A stretch of 13,572 nt of DNA from Chloracidobacterium sp. UBA7659 (GCA_002483395.1 DLHV01000250.1:2439-16010), one strand, 5' to 3'; shown: positions 5,953-13,572, numbered from the stretch's first letter. Numbers and translations are program-made. Notes: generated from the letters alone by a model not told the origin.

Positions 5953-6861
5953 CTACGGATTTTGCAGGGTTCCGCGTTCGGCACCCGTTTTTTCGGATTC
6001 CACGTGGATCCGGTGTTCTTCGGCAAACTTGTCCTTTCGAATTCCCGTTACCTGCCACGAAATCTCGACCCGCGGCTTATCGGTTTTGATCTTGAACCGG
6101 TTGCCGCTGATCTTTTCAAGGACCATTGCTTGGGCGAACTGCCCGATGACCGTCAGCTGATAACGAAAATCGCGGTTGAGTGCCTCGAAATAGGCGGGAA
6201 GCTCAACGGTTGCTTCGCCGCGCGCATCCGTAATGATGTTGCCGTTATAGACATTCATCATGTCGGGCGATTCGACGAATGAATGCGAGAGGAATTTGTT
6301 TTTCGGATCGAGCGGATGGTCGATCTTGAACGATCCCGCGGCCTTTGTAAGCGTGCCGAAAACATTGAGGTCCTGAAAAATCTGCGCGTTACCCTGAACG
6401 CGAAACGGCCCGAGGAAATCACCCGCCCACGCTCCGTTCTGAGCAACTCCGCGGACGCCCGCACCGTTCGGGTTTGTCGTCGGATTCAACCCGTTCACTC
6501 CGGAGATGAAACCGATTCCGTTGATTCCGATGCCGTTCACGCTGCTTCCTTCAATAGCGCGTCCGTCGGCGATGTTCCCGGCCCGGAAGGTTGCCTTCGG
6601 GCTCGCAAGATCGCTCGAGATCAAGAACTTGAAGTTCGGGTTTATCGGAGTTCCAACGCCAAAGAAACCGCTCGCGTCTTCCGTAATGGTCGAATCGCCG
6701 ATCCGGTCGGAGTCAACCCATTTTGCAACCTTGTCCGGCGTCCCGGTGCCAAGGACTTTGTCGGCAGCCATTCCGGCAGATTCCGCGTTCCACGCAAACC
6801 CGCCACCGACGGCAACTATCAAAGCCAGCACGACCAAAAAATATGAAAAACTGTTTCGCAT
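5953..6861 (-). CDS. Secreted tail-fibre-like surface protein, 302 aa (unknown function)
   Basis: A strong AAGGAG 8 nt before the ATG fixes the start. The signal peptide (SYFLVVLALIVAVGGGFAW, about 6-24) implies export. Residues about 37-70 (LGTGTPDKVAKWVDSDRIGD onward, to GFFGVGT) resemble the collar repeats of phage tail-fibre-like and cell-surface proteins. A Gly/Asn-rich stretch (about 100-145) follows. The C-terminal region from about 178 (IDHPLDPKNKFLSHSFVESP, then DMMNVYNG, VELPAYFEALNRDFRYQLT and VEISWQVTGIR) matches a conserved domain I recall from acidobacterial and cyanobacterial hypothetical proteins. No catalytic motif is visible. It lies 18 nt downstream of the frameshifted secreted-protein gene, so they share a transcript. 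A trimeric surface fibre or adhesin is an inference. Confidence 0.75.
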   Translation of the reverse strand: MRNSFSYFLVVLALIVAVGGGFAWNAESAGMAADKVLGTGTPDKVAKWVDSDRIGDSTITEDASGFFGVGTPINPNFKFLISSDLASPKATFRAGNIADGRAIEGSSVNGIGINGIGFISGVNGLNPTTNPNGAGVRGVAQNGAWAGDFLGPFRVQGNAQIFQDLNVFGTLTKAAGSFKIDHPLDPKNKFLSHSFVESPDMMNVYNGNIITDARGEATVELPAYFEALNRDFRYQLTVIGQFAQAMVLEKISGNRFKIKTDKPRVEISWQVTGIRKDKFAEEHRIHVESEKTGAERGTLQNP

Positions 6862-6879
6862 GATTTTTTCTCCTTTTTT

Positions 6880-7360
6880 CTAGAATTTCCGTTTTGCGGT
6901 TTTCGCAGCCGCTAATTCCTTCGCACCATTTGTTTCTCGTGCGGCAACCGGAAGATCCACCAGATAGCCGGAGATGGTAATATCGACGATTCCAGAATTA
7001 TCCTGACCGCGGTTGAAGCTAACACTCACCCCGGAGTCCGTATCCGCGTATATCAGCACCTTGTTTTGAAGGATAAAGAGATTGTGCGACACCCCGCTGG
7101 AGCTGTACGTTGGTATGACACTATGACGTGCATGGTCGCCATTAACGGTTGTGGTAAGATCAAAACTTACGAAGTGAGTGCCGTTTTCGGCGGTCGCTCT
7201 TATCGATAGATACTCGATAACTAAGGCGCTTACCGCTGGGCACGCCCGGCATGAGCAAAACGCGCACCGGCCGCCGTCGTCTCCGCGTGAACTCGAACAC
7301 GCGGCTCGATTTCAACGTAAGGCCCACAACCACGGCACCAAGAAATTCATGATCCATCAA
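6880..7360 (-). pseudogene. Frameshifted secreted beta-sandwich protein gene (unknown function)
   Basis: The C-terminal frame (stop at 6880) reads VIEYLSIRATAENGTHFVSF, then LTTTVNGDHARHSV, NKVLIYADTDSGVSVSF and DITISGYLVDLP. This is a beta-rich pattern. It has no acceptable start until a GTG at 7092, in the middle of the domain. Upstream, another frame ends in MPGVPSGKRL exactly where the first begins with VIEY, with one extra base (7222) between them. Proteins I recall from Acidobacteriota have these motifs joined (VPAGKRLVIEYVS), so the gene appears broken by a 1-nt shift. The N-terminus is unclear: no signal peptide is seen in the upstream frame, so a second lesion is possible. An AAGGAGG at 7432-7438 may mark the original ribosome site. 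Taken literally, only a 70-codon GTG-started ORF (7092-6880) remains intact. Confidence 0.5.
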
Positions 7361-7488
7361 GACCCACGCCGCCCTCCGCTCCCACTTTGAATAATTTTCC
7401 TGCGACTCATTAGAGAGTTCGTGATTAAATTCCTCCTTCGATCAAAATCTATGGTTCGCCGAAAATTGTTTCGAGAGCAGTTGCTTTC

Positions 7489-7497
7489 TGCTATAAT
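7489..7497 (+). promoter_or_regulatory. Extended -10 promoter of the OmpR-TolB regulator gene
   Basis: TG-C-TATAAT (7489-7497) is a perfect extended -10 element. The region 17 nt upstream (TTTCGA) is a poor -35, as is usual for extended -10 promoters. Transcription would begin near 7504, about 98 nt before the GTG at 7602. Confidence 0.5.
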
Positions 7498-7557
7498 CGC
7501 TACAAAATATCGGCACACGGGGAGTCTGCACGGGGACGCAGGGGAAAGTCCTAAAGT

Positions 7558-7591
7558 TTTCGGGAATTGTTTCCGAATTATTTCCGAATGA
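7558..7591 (+). promoter_or_regulatory. Three helical-turn-spaced direct repeats upstream of the regulator (candidate OmpR-type site)
   Basis: TTTCGGGAATTG (7558-7569), TTTCCGAATTA (7570-7580) and TTTCCGAATGA (7581-7591) are consecutive units of 12, 11 and 11 bp. The last two share nine identical bases. OmpR/PhoB-family proteins bind tandem direct repeats with about 11-bp spacing, and the adjacent gene encodes such a DNA-binding domain. Lying between promoter and start codon, the site would suit autorepression. The last unit also supplies part of the GAGG ribosome site. Confidence 0.45.
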
Positions 7592-7601
7592 GGTATTAAG
7601 G

Positions 7602-9824
7602 GTGCAAAACGGGCGAATTTACAGTTTTGACGACTTCGAGCTCGACGCCGCAAACAGGCAGCTGCGGCGTAATGATAAACCTCTTTCCCTGTCCGCGAGG
7701 GCGTTCGATGTGCTTGTCGCTCTCGTCGAAAATAACGGCCGCCTGGTCAATAAGGACGAAATTTTTTCAAATGTCTGGCACGATCAGATCGTCGAGGAAT
7801 CGAACCTGACCGTCCACGTCTCACAGATCCGCAAGGCCCTAGGCGAAACCCGGCGTAACCCGCGTTTTATCGAAACCGTCCCGGGTTATGGTTACCGCTT
7901 TGTCGGCGAACTTCGCGACGCCGAGGACGATGAGATCGTTATTGAAACGGAAACGCTTGAGCGCATCACGATCGAAAGGGAAGAAACGTGCGACGCGGAG
8001 AGCAACGGCAGGAAAATTGGCGGGCTGGAAGTTGACACATTTGCCCCCGGCAAAAGCGAAACGGCGGGAAAACTTCGTTCGATACACCTCGTGGCTGTTG
8101 CCGGTGCCTTGCTGGTCGGCCTCTCGGCGGCTTTCGGGCTCTATTACTTAAATGCGGAAAAGCCTGCGGCGCCATTTGAAAAGATCAAACCCGCGCGCCT
8201 GACGAATAGCGGTAAGGTAAGCCGCGCCACGATCTCGCCGGACGGCAAATACATCGCCTATGCCTTGAGCGAAAGTGAAGGCAACAGCATCCGGGTCCAG
8301 CAGGTTGGGACGGGGAGCGATATTCTTGTAGTGCCGCCGGTCAAAGCTCAGATCTGGGAGCTGAAATTTTTACCTGACGGCAGCCGAATTCACTATTCGC
8401 TTTTCGCGAGTGACAAAACGGACCCACAGCATTTCCGCGTCCCTTCGTTAGGTGGCCTGTCGGAAAGAATTCCGAATATCGTCGCCAGCTTCGTTGCTTT
8501 CGCCCCCGACGGAAAGCGTATGGCCTACGCTCAATCGGATTCCGCCTCCGGACAAAATCATTTGATAGTTGCGGACGCGGACGGCGGCAATAAACGAACG
8601 ATCGCTTCAAAATCGCATCCGAACACTTTCGAAACGAATGCACCGGTCGTCGCATGGTCGCCTGACGGCGAAACGATAGCTTGTCTGGCCGAACAGTTTG
8701 ATACCGAAGCGAGTTATTCAACAATTGTCGGCGTCAACGCACATGACGGCAGTGAAAGGCTTCTGAGCGAACAGCGTTGGTATAACGTTTTCAGTATTGA
8801 ATGGTTGAAGAACGGAAGCGGCTTGTTAATTTCGGCGAGCGACAAAGTTTCGGGCGGTAATCAGATCCGTTTTATATCTTATCCGAGGGGCGAGGCCCGA
8901 CAGATCACGAACGATCTGAGCCAGTATGATTCGGTGAGTGTGACAAACGACGGCAGATCGTTTGTCAGCATCGAAACCGGCATGACCAGCGGTATTTTCG
9001 TCGGCGAACTGGGAGCGGATGAAAACGATTTTAAAGAAATACTTTCCGAAACCGATGCTTTGCATCCTCTCGTTTGGGCACCGGATGGAAGGATCGTTTA
9101 TCGCTCGAATAAAGACGGTGTATCAAATCTCTGGACTATGAACGCAGACGGCGGCGATCGACGTCAGCTAACAGCAAATGCTCAGGTGGATTCGAGAGGT
9201 TTATGCATTTCACCGGATGGAAGATACATTGTTTTCGGATCGTGGCGGAACGGCAAATCGAATATCTGGCGGGTTGACGCGGACGGTGGCGGCCTGACGC
9301 AGCTCACAAATGGCGATATCGATGTTTATCCGAGCTGTTCGTCCGATAATCTCTCAATCGTTTACCAGAAAGGCTTGCATTCCTCGCAAAAGCTGTGGAA
9401 AGTCCCGCTCGCCGGCGGCGAGTCTGTTCAGCTTACCGATTCCTATTCAAAATGGCCGGCGATTTCAAACGACGGCCGCCGTGTTTCTTATTTTCATATG
9501 GCGGAGGAAAAATGGCGTCTCGGAATCATTTCATCGGACGGCGGACCGACGCTGCAGCGCCTCGACGTTCCCGCTTCCTTGGCCCAGTATCGGACCTATT
9601 GGTCGCCGGACGGCGGGTCCTTATTTTACGTAAGCGCCATCGGCAACGTGGGAAACATCTGGTCATTGCCGCTTGACGGTTCCGCGCCGAAACCGATCAC
9701 AAATTTCAAGTCACACTCAATTGATGATTTTTCGTTATCGCCGGACGGAAAGCATTTTGCGGTTAGCAGAGTGTCGAGAACGAGCGACGCAGTGTTGATC
9801 AAGGACGAGAAACGGCCAGAATGA
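7602..9824 (+). CDS. Membrane-bound OmpR-type winged-helix regulator with TolB-like sensor propeller (CadC-like architecture)
   Basis: The 740-residue protein starts at GTG 7602 with GAGG 8 nt upstream. Residues 7-103 form an OmpR/PhoB C-terminal winged helix. It begins YSFDDFELD, continues with LSARAFDVLVALVENNGRLV and VEESNLTVHVSQIRKALGE, and ends in the family hallmark IETVPGYGYRFVGE (90-103). There is no receiver domain. A charged linker leads to one membrane helix (about 161-183, IHLVAVAGALLVGLSAAFG). The rest, residues about 195-740, is a TolB/PD40 beta-propeller in the periplasm. It has repeated blades such as ATISPDGKYIAYA, VAWSPDGETIACL, CISPDGRYIVFGS and LSPDGKHFAVS. The topology equals CadC/ToxR one-component regulators: a periplasmic sensor moves the DNA-binding domain from the membrane. 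Ligand and targets are unknown. It is divergent from the frameshifted operon and converges on the TonB-like gene. Confidence 0.9.
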   Translation: MQNGRIYSFDDFELDAANRQLRRNDKPLSLSARAFDVLVALVENNGRLVNKDEIFSNVWHDQIVEESNLTVHVSQIRKALGETRRNPRFIETVPGYGYRFVGELRDAEDDEIVIETETLERITIEREETCDAESNGRKIGGLEVDTFAPGKSETAGKLRSIHLVAVAGALLVGLSAAFGLYYLNAEKPAAPFEKIKPARLTNSGKVSRATISPDGKYIAYALSESEGNSIRVQQVGTGSDILVVPPVKAQIWELKFLPDGSRIHYSLFASDKTDPQHFRVPSLGGLSERIPNIVASFVAFAPDGKRMAYAQSDSASGQNHLIVADADGGNKRTIASKSHPNTFETNAPVVAWSPDGETIACLAEQFDTEASYSTIVGVNAHDGSERLLSEQRWYNVFSIEWLKNGSGLLISASDKVSGGNQIRFISYPRGEARQITNDLSQYDSVSVTNDGRSFVSIETGMTSGIFVGELGADENDFKEILSETDALHPLVWAPDGRIVYRSNKDGVSNLWTMNADGGDRRQLTANAQVDSRGLCISPDGRYIVFGSWRNGKSNIWRVDADGGGLTQLTNGDIDVYPSCSSDNLSIVYQKGLHSSQKLWKVPLAGGESVQLTDSYSKWPAISNDGRRVSYFHMAEEKWRLGIISSDGGPTLQRLDVPASLAQYRTYWSPDGGSLFYVSAIGNVGNIWSLPLDGSAPKPITNFKSHSIDDFSLSPDGKHFAVSRVSRTSDAVLIKDEKRPE

Positions 9825-9852
9825 GGCTTGGGTATGAGTGACTGCGATCCAT

Positions 9853-10470
9853 TTATTCTTCCTCCTCCTCCTCCGCGGCACCGAAGCGGTAAACGAGAAA
9901 GCCGATCGCCCGGGCCGGTTTGCCGTAAACAACAGGTCTATTGAATTTAGATTCCAGCGCCGCTCGCTCGGCTTCGGGATGGAGAAGTTTGTTTCCCGTC
10001 CGCGCATGGGCGGTCAACACGTTTCCGTTCGTGTCGATCAGAATCTCAACCTGGACAAGCCCAGCCGCGCCTCCGGCCTTGGCTGCTCGCGTGTGGTATG
10101 GCTTTGCGGCTGAAACTACTTCGAAATTCATGAACGTGTATTTATCGCCGATGACAAAACCGTCCCATTTCATTGGCTTCGGCTTTGGTGCGGCCGTCCG
10201 CGATGCGGTCGTCTTCGACGCCGTCGTTGCCGTCCCGGTCTTTGACGTCCGTACGGCTGTCCGCTTCCCTGTCGAGGAACGAGATTGTCCCGAACCACTC
10301 TTCACATGCCCGACGGCCGCGCCACCGACGCCCTCGGCCGGCTCGTCAATCGCGGCGATTGCGGCTCCTTCCGCCGGTTGTGCAACCGCGCCCTGGTAAA
10401 ACGATAGAACGCACAGCACAGAGACCGTCCCTAAAATTAGCTTCCCAAGCAAGATATTCATTTTGCTCAT
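9853..10470 (-). CDS. TonB C-terminal-domain protein with poly-Glu tail
   Basis: The 205-residue product begins with a signal peptide or N-terminal anchor (LLGKLILGTVSVLCVLSF, about 7-24). A low-complexity linker rich in Ser, Thr, Lys and Ala (about 56-98, ending APKPKP) follows. The C-terminal domain (about 125-196) has the TonB energy-transducer pattern: KAGGAAGLVQVEILIDTNGN, VLTAHARTGNKLLHPEAERA, then FNRPVVYGKPARAIGFLVYRF. TonB-like domains couple inner-membrane energy to outer-membrane receptors, but no ExbB/ExbD genes are nearby, so this may be a stand-alone variant. The protein ends in six Glu encoded by GAG/GAA repeats at 9856-9873, which is odd for this family. A second ATG at 10461, with GGGGGA 8 nt before it, may be the true start. 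It ends 28 nt from the convergent regulator gene. Confidence 0.75.
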   Translation of the reverse strand: MSKMNILLGKLILGTVSVLCVLSFYQGAVAQPAEGAAIAAIDEPAEGVGGAAVGHVKSGSGQSRSSTGKRTAVRTSKTGTATTASKTTASRTAAPKPKPMKWDGFVIGDKYTFMNFEVVSAAKPYHTRAAKAGGAAGLVQVEILIDTNGNVLTAHARTGNKLLHPEAERAALESKFNRPVVYGKPARAIGFLVYRFGAAEEEEEE

Positions 10471-10486
10471 CCCCCGAAGATTCTGA

Positions 10487-10511
10487 TATTGCCGATTAAG
10501 GTATTACCGAT
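10487..10511 (-). promoter_or_regulatory. Pair of 10-bp direct repeats upstream of the TonB-like gene
   Basis: TATTGCCGAT (10487-10496) and TATTACCGAT (10502-10511) differ at one base and are 15 nt apart start to start, 17-41 nt before the start codon at 10470. They may form a regulator site. I found no convincing -35/-10 pair here. Confidence 0.25.
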
Positions 10512-10605
10512 ATACTACGCCCATTTGACGCGCCGGGGAGAGACTATTTGCGGTTTCCGTCGGATCGAACGGACGAAAGACCGCAAACAAAGGTTCTGCA
10601 CCGGC

Positions 10606-11151
10606 CTAAAGATTGTTCGAACAACCTTTGACCGCACCCGGGCTGATAAAGAACGCGGTCCGGCCAGTAGCCTTGTCGAATACCTCAATAGAAAGACCGG
10701 CGTCGCGCTCGAATGTGTCCGGCCCGCCTAATGAATAAATGACGGCTCGCAGTTGTACGCGGTTAAAGCGGTCACGCGGTCTCGGAATTTCGTCGTCGGC
10801 GATATCGAACGACGAAATTCCGCCGGGTGCGATCGTAACCGGCTCACGCGAAGCTTTGAGCTCGCTGTGGTCCTCGGCAAGAAATTTCCAGTTGATAATA
10901 AGACCCTGTTCTTCGCCGTTATTAAGAACATTCAAGCGGGCAATCTGGCCGGGAGCGATGCCGAACGCGCAGCTTGTGCTCGACGGCCGTTCTCCCTCCA
11001 GCGGCTGCAAAAGTGCAGCCTGCGCAACAACTGTCCCGCGTTCCGGGTGCAAACGGCTGCCGACTCCCCACCAAATTAAAATTGCCGCAATTATTAAGAG
11101 TCCGGCAAACGCCGGGATTATGATTCCTGCCGATATTTTTCGCGATGTCAT
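10606..11151 (-). CDS. Membrane-anchored beta-sandwich protein of unknown function, 181 aa
   Basis: The frame is open to 11514, but AAGGAGGT immediately before ATG 11151 clearly marks the start, giving MTSRKISAG. One membrane helix (about 8-30, AGIIIPAFAGLLIIAAILIWW) anchors a periplasmic domain. That domain has CAFGIAPGQIARLNVLNNGE (61-80), WKFLAEDHSELK, EPVTIAPGGISSFDIADDE (103-121) and RVQLRAVIYS (131-140), ending SIEVFDKATGRTAFFISP. GQxARLNV followed by a PGxxxxFDI turn and SxEVFDxxTGxT is a pattern I recall in acidobacterial hypothetical proteins predicted to be beta-sandwiches. No enzymatic motif is visible. It lies downstream of the M12 protease gene, separated by a terminator, and no promoter of its own is obvious, so readthrough may drive it. 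Confidence 0.75.
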   Translation of the reverse strand: MTSRKISAGIIIPAFAGLLIIAAILIWWGVGSRLHPERGTVVAQAALLQPLEGERPSSTSCAFGIAPGQIARLNVLNNGEEQGLIINWKFLAEDHSELKASREPVTIAPGGISSFDIADDEIPRPRDRFNRVQLRAVIYSLGGPDTFERDAGLSIEVFDKATGRTAFFISPGAVKGCSNNL

Positions 11152-11238
11152 GTGTACCTCCTTACGGCGGGCTTCGCTTTCCGGCCGCTCTTCGATTTGA
11201 CGACGCAGAGTTGCCGCTTTTGCGGTCAGGTTTGATCG

Positions 11239-11270
11239 AAAAAAAAGACGGCACTGAAAACCGTCTCTCT
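11239..11270 (-). terminator. Intrinsic terminator after the M12 protease gene
   Basis: On the minus strand AGACGG (11266-11261) and CCGTCT (11251-11246) form a stem with a 9-nt loop, extendable by G-U and A-U pairs, followed by a run of eight Ts (11246-11239). It begins about 25 nt after the M12 stop at 11292 and ends about 90 nt before the next start at 11151. Confidence 0.8.
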
Positions 11271-11291
11271 TGTCTATAGTCGTGCCCGGCC

Positions 11292-13412
11292 TTACTGTCC
11301 CGGAGATGCCGGTGCAGGAACGTCGCCGTTCTGGCCGTATTGGATAAGGACGAACGCCTTGTTGCCGCTGTTCAGCCGGTACCACGTGCCGTTCGAGGGG
11401 CGGAAGACGGAGATATCCGCGATGCCGTCGCCGTCGTAATCGGCCGACGTGGGAATATCGCCCGGCACGCCAAATGTGGTTACACTGTATGAACTGCCGC
11501 CGAGCACATACCAATTTCCGTTCGACGGGCGCCAGACCGCCAGATCGGCACGGCCGTCGCCGTCAAAATCGCCTGACACGGCTTTGTCGCCCGGAGCACC
11601 AAATTGCTGGACGGAAAACCCACTGCTGCTGTTCAGCCGGTACCACGTGCCGTTTGACGGTCGGAAGACCGCAATGTCCGCCCGCCCGTCCCCGTCATAA
11701 TCGGCCGTCATCGGCACATCGCCGCCGACACCGAAACTTGTAATCGAGAAATTGCCATTAGAGCTCCCGATCCAAAACCACTGTCCGGTCGATGGCCGGA
11801 AAACGGCCACGTCGGCCATGTTGTCGCCGTCGAAATCGCCGGGGGCGGGAATGTCGCCTGGGATGCCGAAAATTGCGGTGTCGTAGGTTCCGGTCGAACT
11901 TCGGACGCGGTACCACGTGCCGGAGCGGTAAACGGCCGGATCGGTCTTGCCGTCGCCATCGTAATCCGCTGAAACTGCCTGATCGCCGTTTTGGCCGAAT
12001 CCTTGCTGGTAAAAGCCGCTCGTCGTCAGGTTCATATACCAAGTTCCGTTCGACGGCCTGAAGACGACCAAATCGGCTTTACGGTCGCCGTCAAAATCGA
12101 AACGGGTGCGAAGATTCTGATTTGGTGTCGGCGTAGGAACGGGAGTTGGAGTCGGCGTAGGAACCGGTGTTGGGGTTGGAGTCGGTGTTGGAAATGGAGT
12201 AGGCGTTGGGGTAGGAACGGGTGTTGGTGTCGGCGTTGGTGTTGGTGTCGGCGAAGTGCCTCCGAGACAACCGCCGTTTTGCGTCATAAACGCGCCGATC
12301 TCATTCCGCGAATACGGGCAAAAGGACAGAACCGCCGATCCTGTGAGAAAAGCGTTCATGATCGTGTTCGCACAGCCTTGTGCGGCCTCTGCATGCTCGG
12401 CACCCAGATTATGTCCGATCTCGTGTGCCGGGATCAGGAATTTACCCGGTGCCCAGCTTACGTAACCGCTCACGCCGTAAGCGTATTCCGGCGTGTAGCA
12501 AACCGCTCCGACGAATGCGATCCCGGCGGACAACAGGTTCGACTTACCCGAAAACAAATGCGCCGTGTCACGCGGATAGCTGGAATGCGGAAAGTTCGTT
12601 CCCCAATAATCGAGAAAGTTTAAAAGCACGTCACCAGAAGTCGCACCGGCGAATGGATCCGCTACAGACCATGTATGCTGGAATGTGATCGTGATCTCGA
12701 GATCGAGTTCGCTCACGTATGTGCCCTCGACCATGTTGAGAATGCTGGTGATGTTGGCGTTCGCCTGTGTCGGCCCTCCGAGTATCGTAACGTATTGCAG
12801 ATCGGCCTCGGTCGCGACCTCCAGGTTCCGCGATGCCAGGATGGCCTGGGCGGAGTTTTGATCGAGTAGCGATTCGCCGAATACTATCTTTGCGGGCATG
12901 TCCGCGGCACAGAAGAATGTACTTGTATTTAGTGAATCCCTTTCAAGATAGACGACGGATTGGTCAGCCGCGGCCGATTCGGAATATCGACGCGCAGGCT
13001 CGACGAAATAGCGCTCGCCGCCGGCATCGAAAAAGCCTTCGGTACCGAATTCGTCGATCGTCAGCCGTACCTCCGATCTGTCCTCGCCGGTCACATGACC
13101 CTTGTATGTATTAACGGCAGGCCGCTCAATCTCGCGGGTGCCGGCCGCGGCGGTATCTTCGGCACGATAATCGGCGGCAAACATGTCATTTTGCCAAACA
13201 GTGAGCTGGTGATCTTTGCCCGCGGCCCGGACTTTTATGCTGCGCACGCTTCCCTGATCGCGCGCCGCATCGACCCGCACGAGATCGAACTTAGTGAAGG
13301 ACCTCGACAGGTCGGACCGTGTCTTTGAATTTTGTGCCGTAATGGAAATTGAGGAGAGTGCGAGGATGCACACAGCCAACAAACCTAAAATACAGGTGTA
13401 TCGTATATTCAT
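11292..13412 (-). CDS. Secreted reprolysin-like (M12) zinc metalloprotease with Pro-Thr linker and FG-GAP/VCBS repeats
   Basis: The 706-residue protein starts at ATG 13412, with AAGGA 7 nt upstream. The signal peptide is about 5-27 ([20 protein letters not shown]). A propeptide-like region (about 28-200) precedes the metzincin domain. The zinc motif [11 protein letters not shown] is at 330-340 (HExxHxxGxxH), and M352 in CANTIMN is the likely Met-turn. The upstream segment DTAHLFSGK then [21 protein letters not shown] resembles reprolysin folds. A 46-residue [11 protein letters not shown] linker (387-432) leads to six FG-GAP/VCBS repeats (435-700). Each repeat holds DxDGDxxAD followed by [12 protein letters not shown], likely calcium-binding blades of a propeller involved in adhesion or substrate contact. 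It should cleave proteins outside the cell. Active-site residues are intact. The gene ends at its own terminator. Confidence 0.93.
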   Translation of the reverse strand: MNIRYTCILGLLAVCILALSSISITAQNSKTRSDLSRSFTKFDLVRVDAARDQGSVRSIKVRAAGKDHQLTVWQNDMFAADYRAEDTAAAGTREIERPAVNTYKGHVTGEDRSEVRLTIDEFGTEGFFDAGGERYFVEPARRYSESAAADQSVVYLERDSLNTSTFFCAADMPAKIVFGESLLDQNSAQAILASRNLEVATEADLQYVTILGGPTQANANITSILNMVEGTYVSELDLEITITFQHTWSVADPFAGATSGDVLLNFLDYWGTNFPHSSYPRDTAHLFSGKSNLLSAGIAFVGAVCYTPEYAYGVSGYVSWAPGKFLIPAHEIGHNLGAEHAEAAQGCANTIMNAFLTGSAVLSFCPYSRNEIGAFMTQNGGCLGGTSPTPTPTPTPTPVPTPTPTPFPTPTPTPTPVPTPTPTPVPTPTPNQNLRTRFDFDGDRKADLVVFRPSNGTWYMNLTTSGFYQQGFGQNGDQAVSADYDGDGKTDPAVYRSGTWYRVRSSTGTYDTAIFGIPGDIPAPGDFDGDNMADVAVFRPSTGQWFWIGSSNGNFSITSFGVGGDVPMTADYDGDGRADIAVFRPSNGTWYRLNSSSGFSVQQFGAPGDKAVSGDFDGDGRADLAVWRPSNGNWYVLGGSSYSVTTFGVPGDIPTSADYDGDGIADISVFRPSNGTWYRLNSGNKAFVLIQYGQNGDVPAPASPGQ
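11298..12110 (-). repeat. Six FG-GAP/VCBS coding repeats in the M12 protease
   Basis: Six units of roughly 130-150 bp each encode a DFDGD or DYDGD calcium-loop core, at about 12090, 11960, 11830, 11690, 11560 and 11430. Each core is followed by an [13 protein letters not shown] strand, and some adjacent units share long identical stretches at the DNA level. The last two-thirds look most homogenised, as expected after recent duplication or gene conversion. Confidence 0.85.
12115..12254 (-). repeat. Low-complexity Pro-Thr linker repeat
   Basis: Degenerate hexamers of the type CCNACN (plus strand GTNGGN) encode the PT/PV/PF linker of the M12 protease. Such tracts are prone to length changes. 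A shorter version (about 4457-4519) encodes the M4 protease linker, a common export-locus style. Confidence 0.85.
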
Positions 13413-13572
13413 TCGTAAATCCTTTTAGAAAAGCTAAGATGTAACTAATGAAACGAGACTGTGGACGAATCTCTCGCTATAGTCACAACATGTTCAACAG
13501 TATTGGGTTTCCAAATTTTCAGGGTTATGTCCACTGGGGATGGACGCCTTGTGCGGGCACAAAATAGATGAT
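13413..13572. other. Upstream region of the M12 protease gene, no gene seen
   Basis: The last 160 bases hold the AAGGA ribosome site of the M12 gene and an AACATGTT palindrome near 13486-13493. I found no promoter with acceptable spacing and no convincing reading frame. Confidence 0.4.

Noticed and set aside
6283..6846. 187-codon plus-strand frame opposite the tail-fibre-like gene
   Set aside because: The minus frame has a strong AAGGAG, a signal peptide and a conserved C-terminal domain; the plus frame has none of these.
7516..7545. CACGGGGA direct repeats in the regulator leader
   Set aside because: The spacing is irregular (13 and 9 nt) and the tract is simple purine-rich sequence, much weaker than the adjacent 11-bp repeats.
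10613..10624. Perfect 12-bp palindrome TTGTTCGAACAA
   Set aside because: It lies in the last codons of the 181-aa gene, has no T run, and is explained by coding sequence; a terminator or operator cannot be supported.
11152..11514. N-terminal extension of the 181-aa membrane protein up to 11514
   Set aside because: The extension overlaps the M12 coding end and its terminator, and AAGGAGGT directly precedes ATG 11151 followed by a membrane helix.
12115..12254. Tandem hexamer tract considered as a CRISPR or mobile-element repeat
   Set aside because: The units are contiguous, degenerate and in frame, encoding a Pro-Thr linker; there are no spacers.

Overview
The window most likely comes from a moderately GC-rich, Gram-negative Acidobacteriota genome, probably Blastocatellia/Pyrinomonadales. 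This rests on gene style rather than a marker gene: secreted proteins with Pro-Thr linkers and FG-GAP repeats, an OmpR-type DNA-binding domain fused through a membrane helix to a TolB-like propeller, an S9 peptidase, and several small families I recall from acidobacterial genomes. No rRNA, tRNA, CRISPR array or insertion sequence was recognised. Family assignments come from recalled motifs, not from searches.

Layout. (1) 1-931, minus: N-terminal part of a secreted S9-family peptidase cut by the window edge. (2) About 1080-2720: a visibly AT-richer island. It holds a Panacea (SocA/DUF4065-type) antitoxin-like gene overlapping by ATGA a 139-codon partner that is the candidate toxin, and a convergent stand-alone SRA/YDG-like gene. 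The pair has a good promoter, nested inverted repeats at the expected transcription start, and a hairpin holding the Shine-Dalgarno sequence in its loop. (3) 2620-5072, plus: a promoter with perfect -35, a thermolysin-like (M4) secreted protease with a Pro-Thr linker and jelly-roll-like C-terminus, and an intrinsic terminator. (4) 7360-5029, minus: a run of four closely spaced genes. In order they are a frameshifted secreted beta-protein, a 302-residue secreted tail-fibre-like protein, a small helix-turn-helix-like protein, and a second related small protein that is also frameshifted. A 83-nt two-stem hairpin fills the gap between the second and third. (5) 7489-9824, plus: a membrane-bound OmpR-type regulator with a TolB-like sensor propeller, preceded by three 11-12 bp direct repeats. 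(6) 10470-9853, minus: a TonB C-terminal-domain protein with a poly-Glu tail. (7) 13412-10606, minus: a reprolysin-like (M12) secreted protease with a long Pro-Thr linker and six FG-GAP repeats, a terminator, then a membrane-anchored beta-sandwich protein.

Working together. Three exported peptidases and several exported or membrane-anchored beta-rich proteins suggest an extracellular protein-degradation and cell-surface locus. The OmpR-TolB protein and the TonB-like protein sit among them as plausible envelope sensor and transducer, but no direct functional link is visible. The AT-rich island looks like an inserted toxin-antitoxin or defence cassette unrelated to that theme. It is the best candidate for something undescribed, because the antitoxin-like domain is recognisable but its partner is not a standard toxin.
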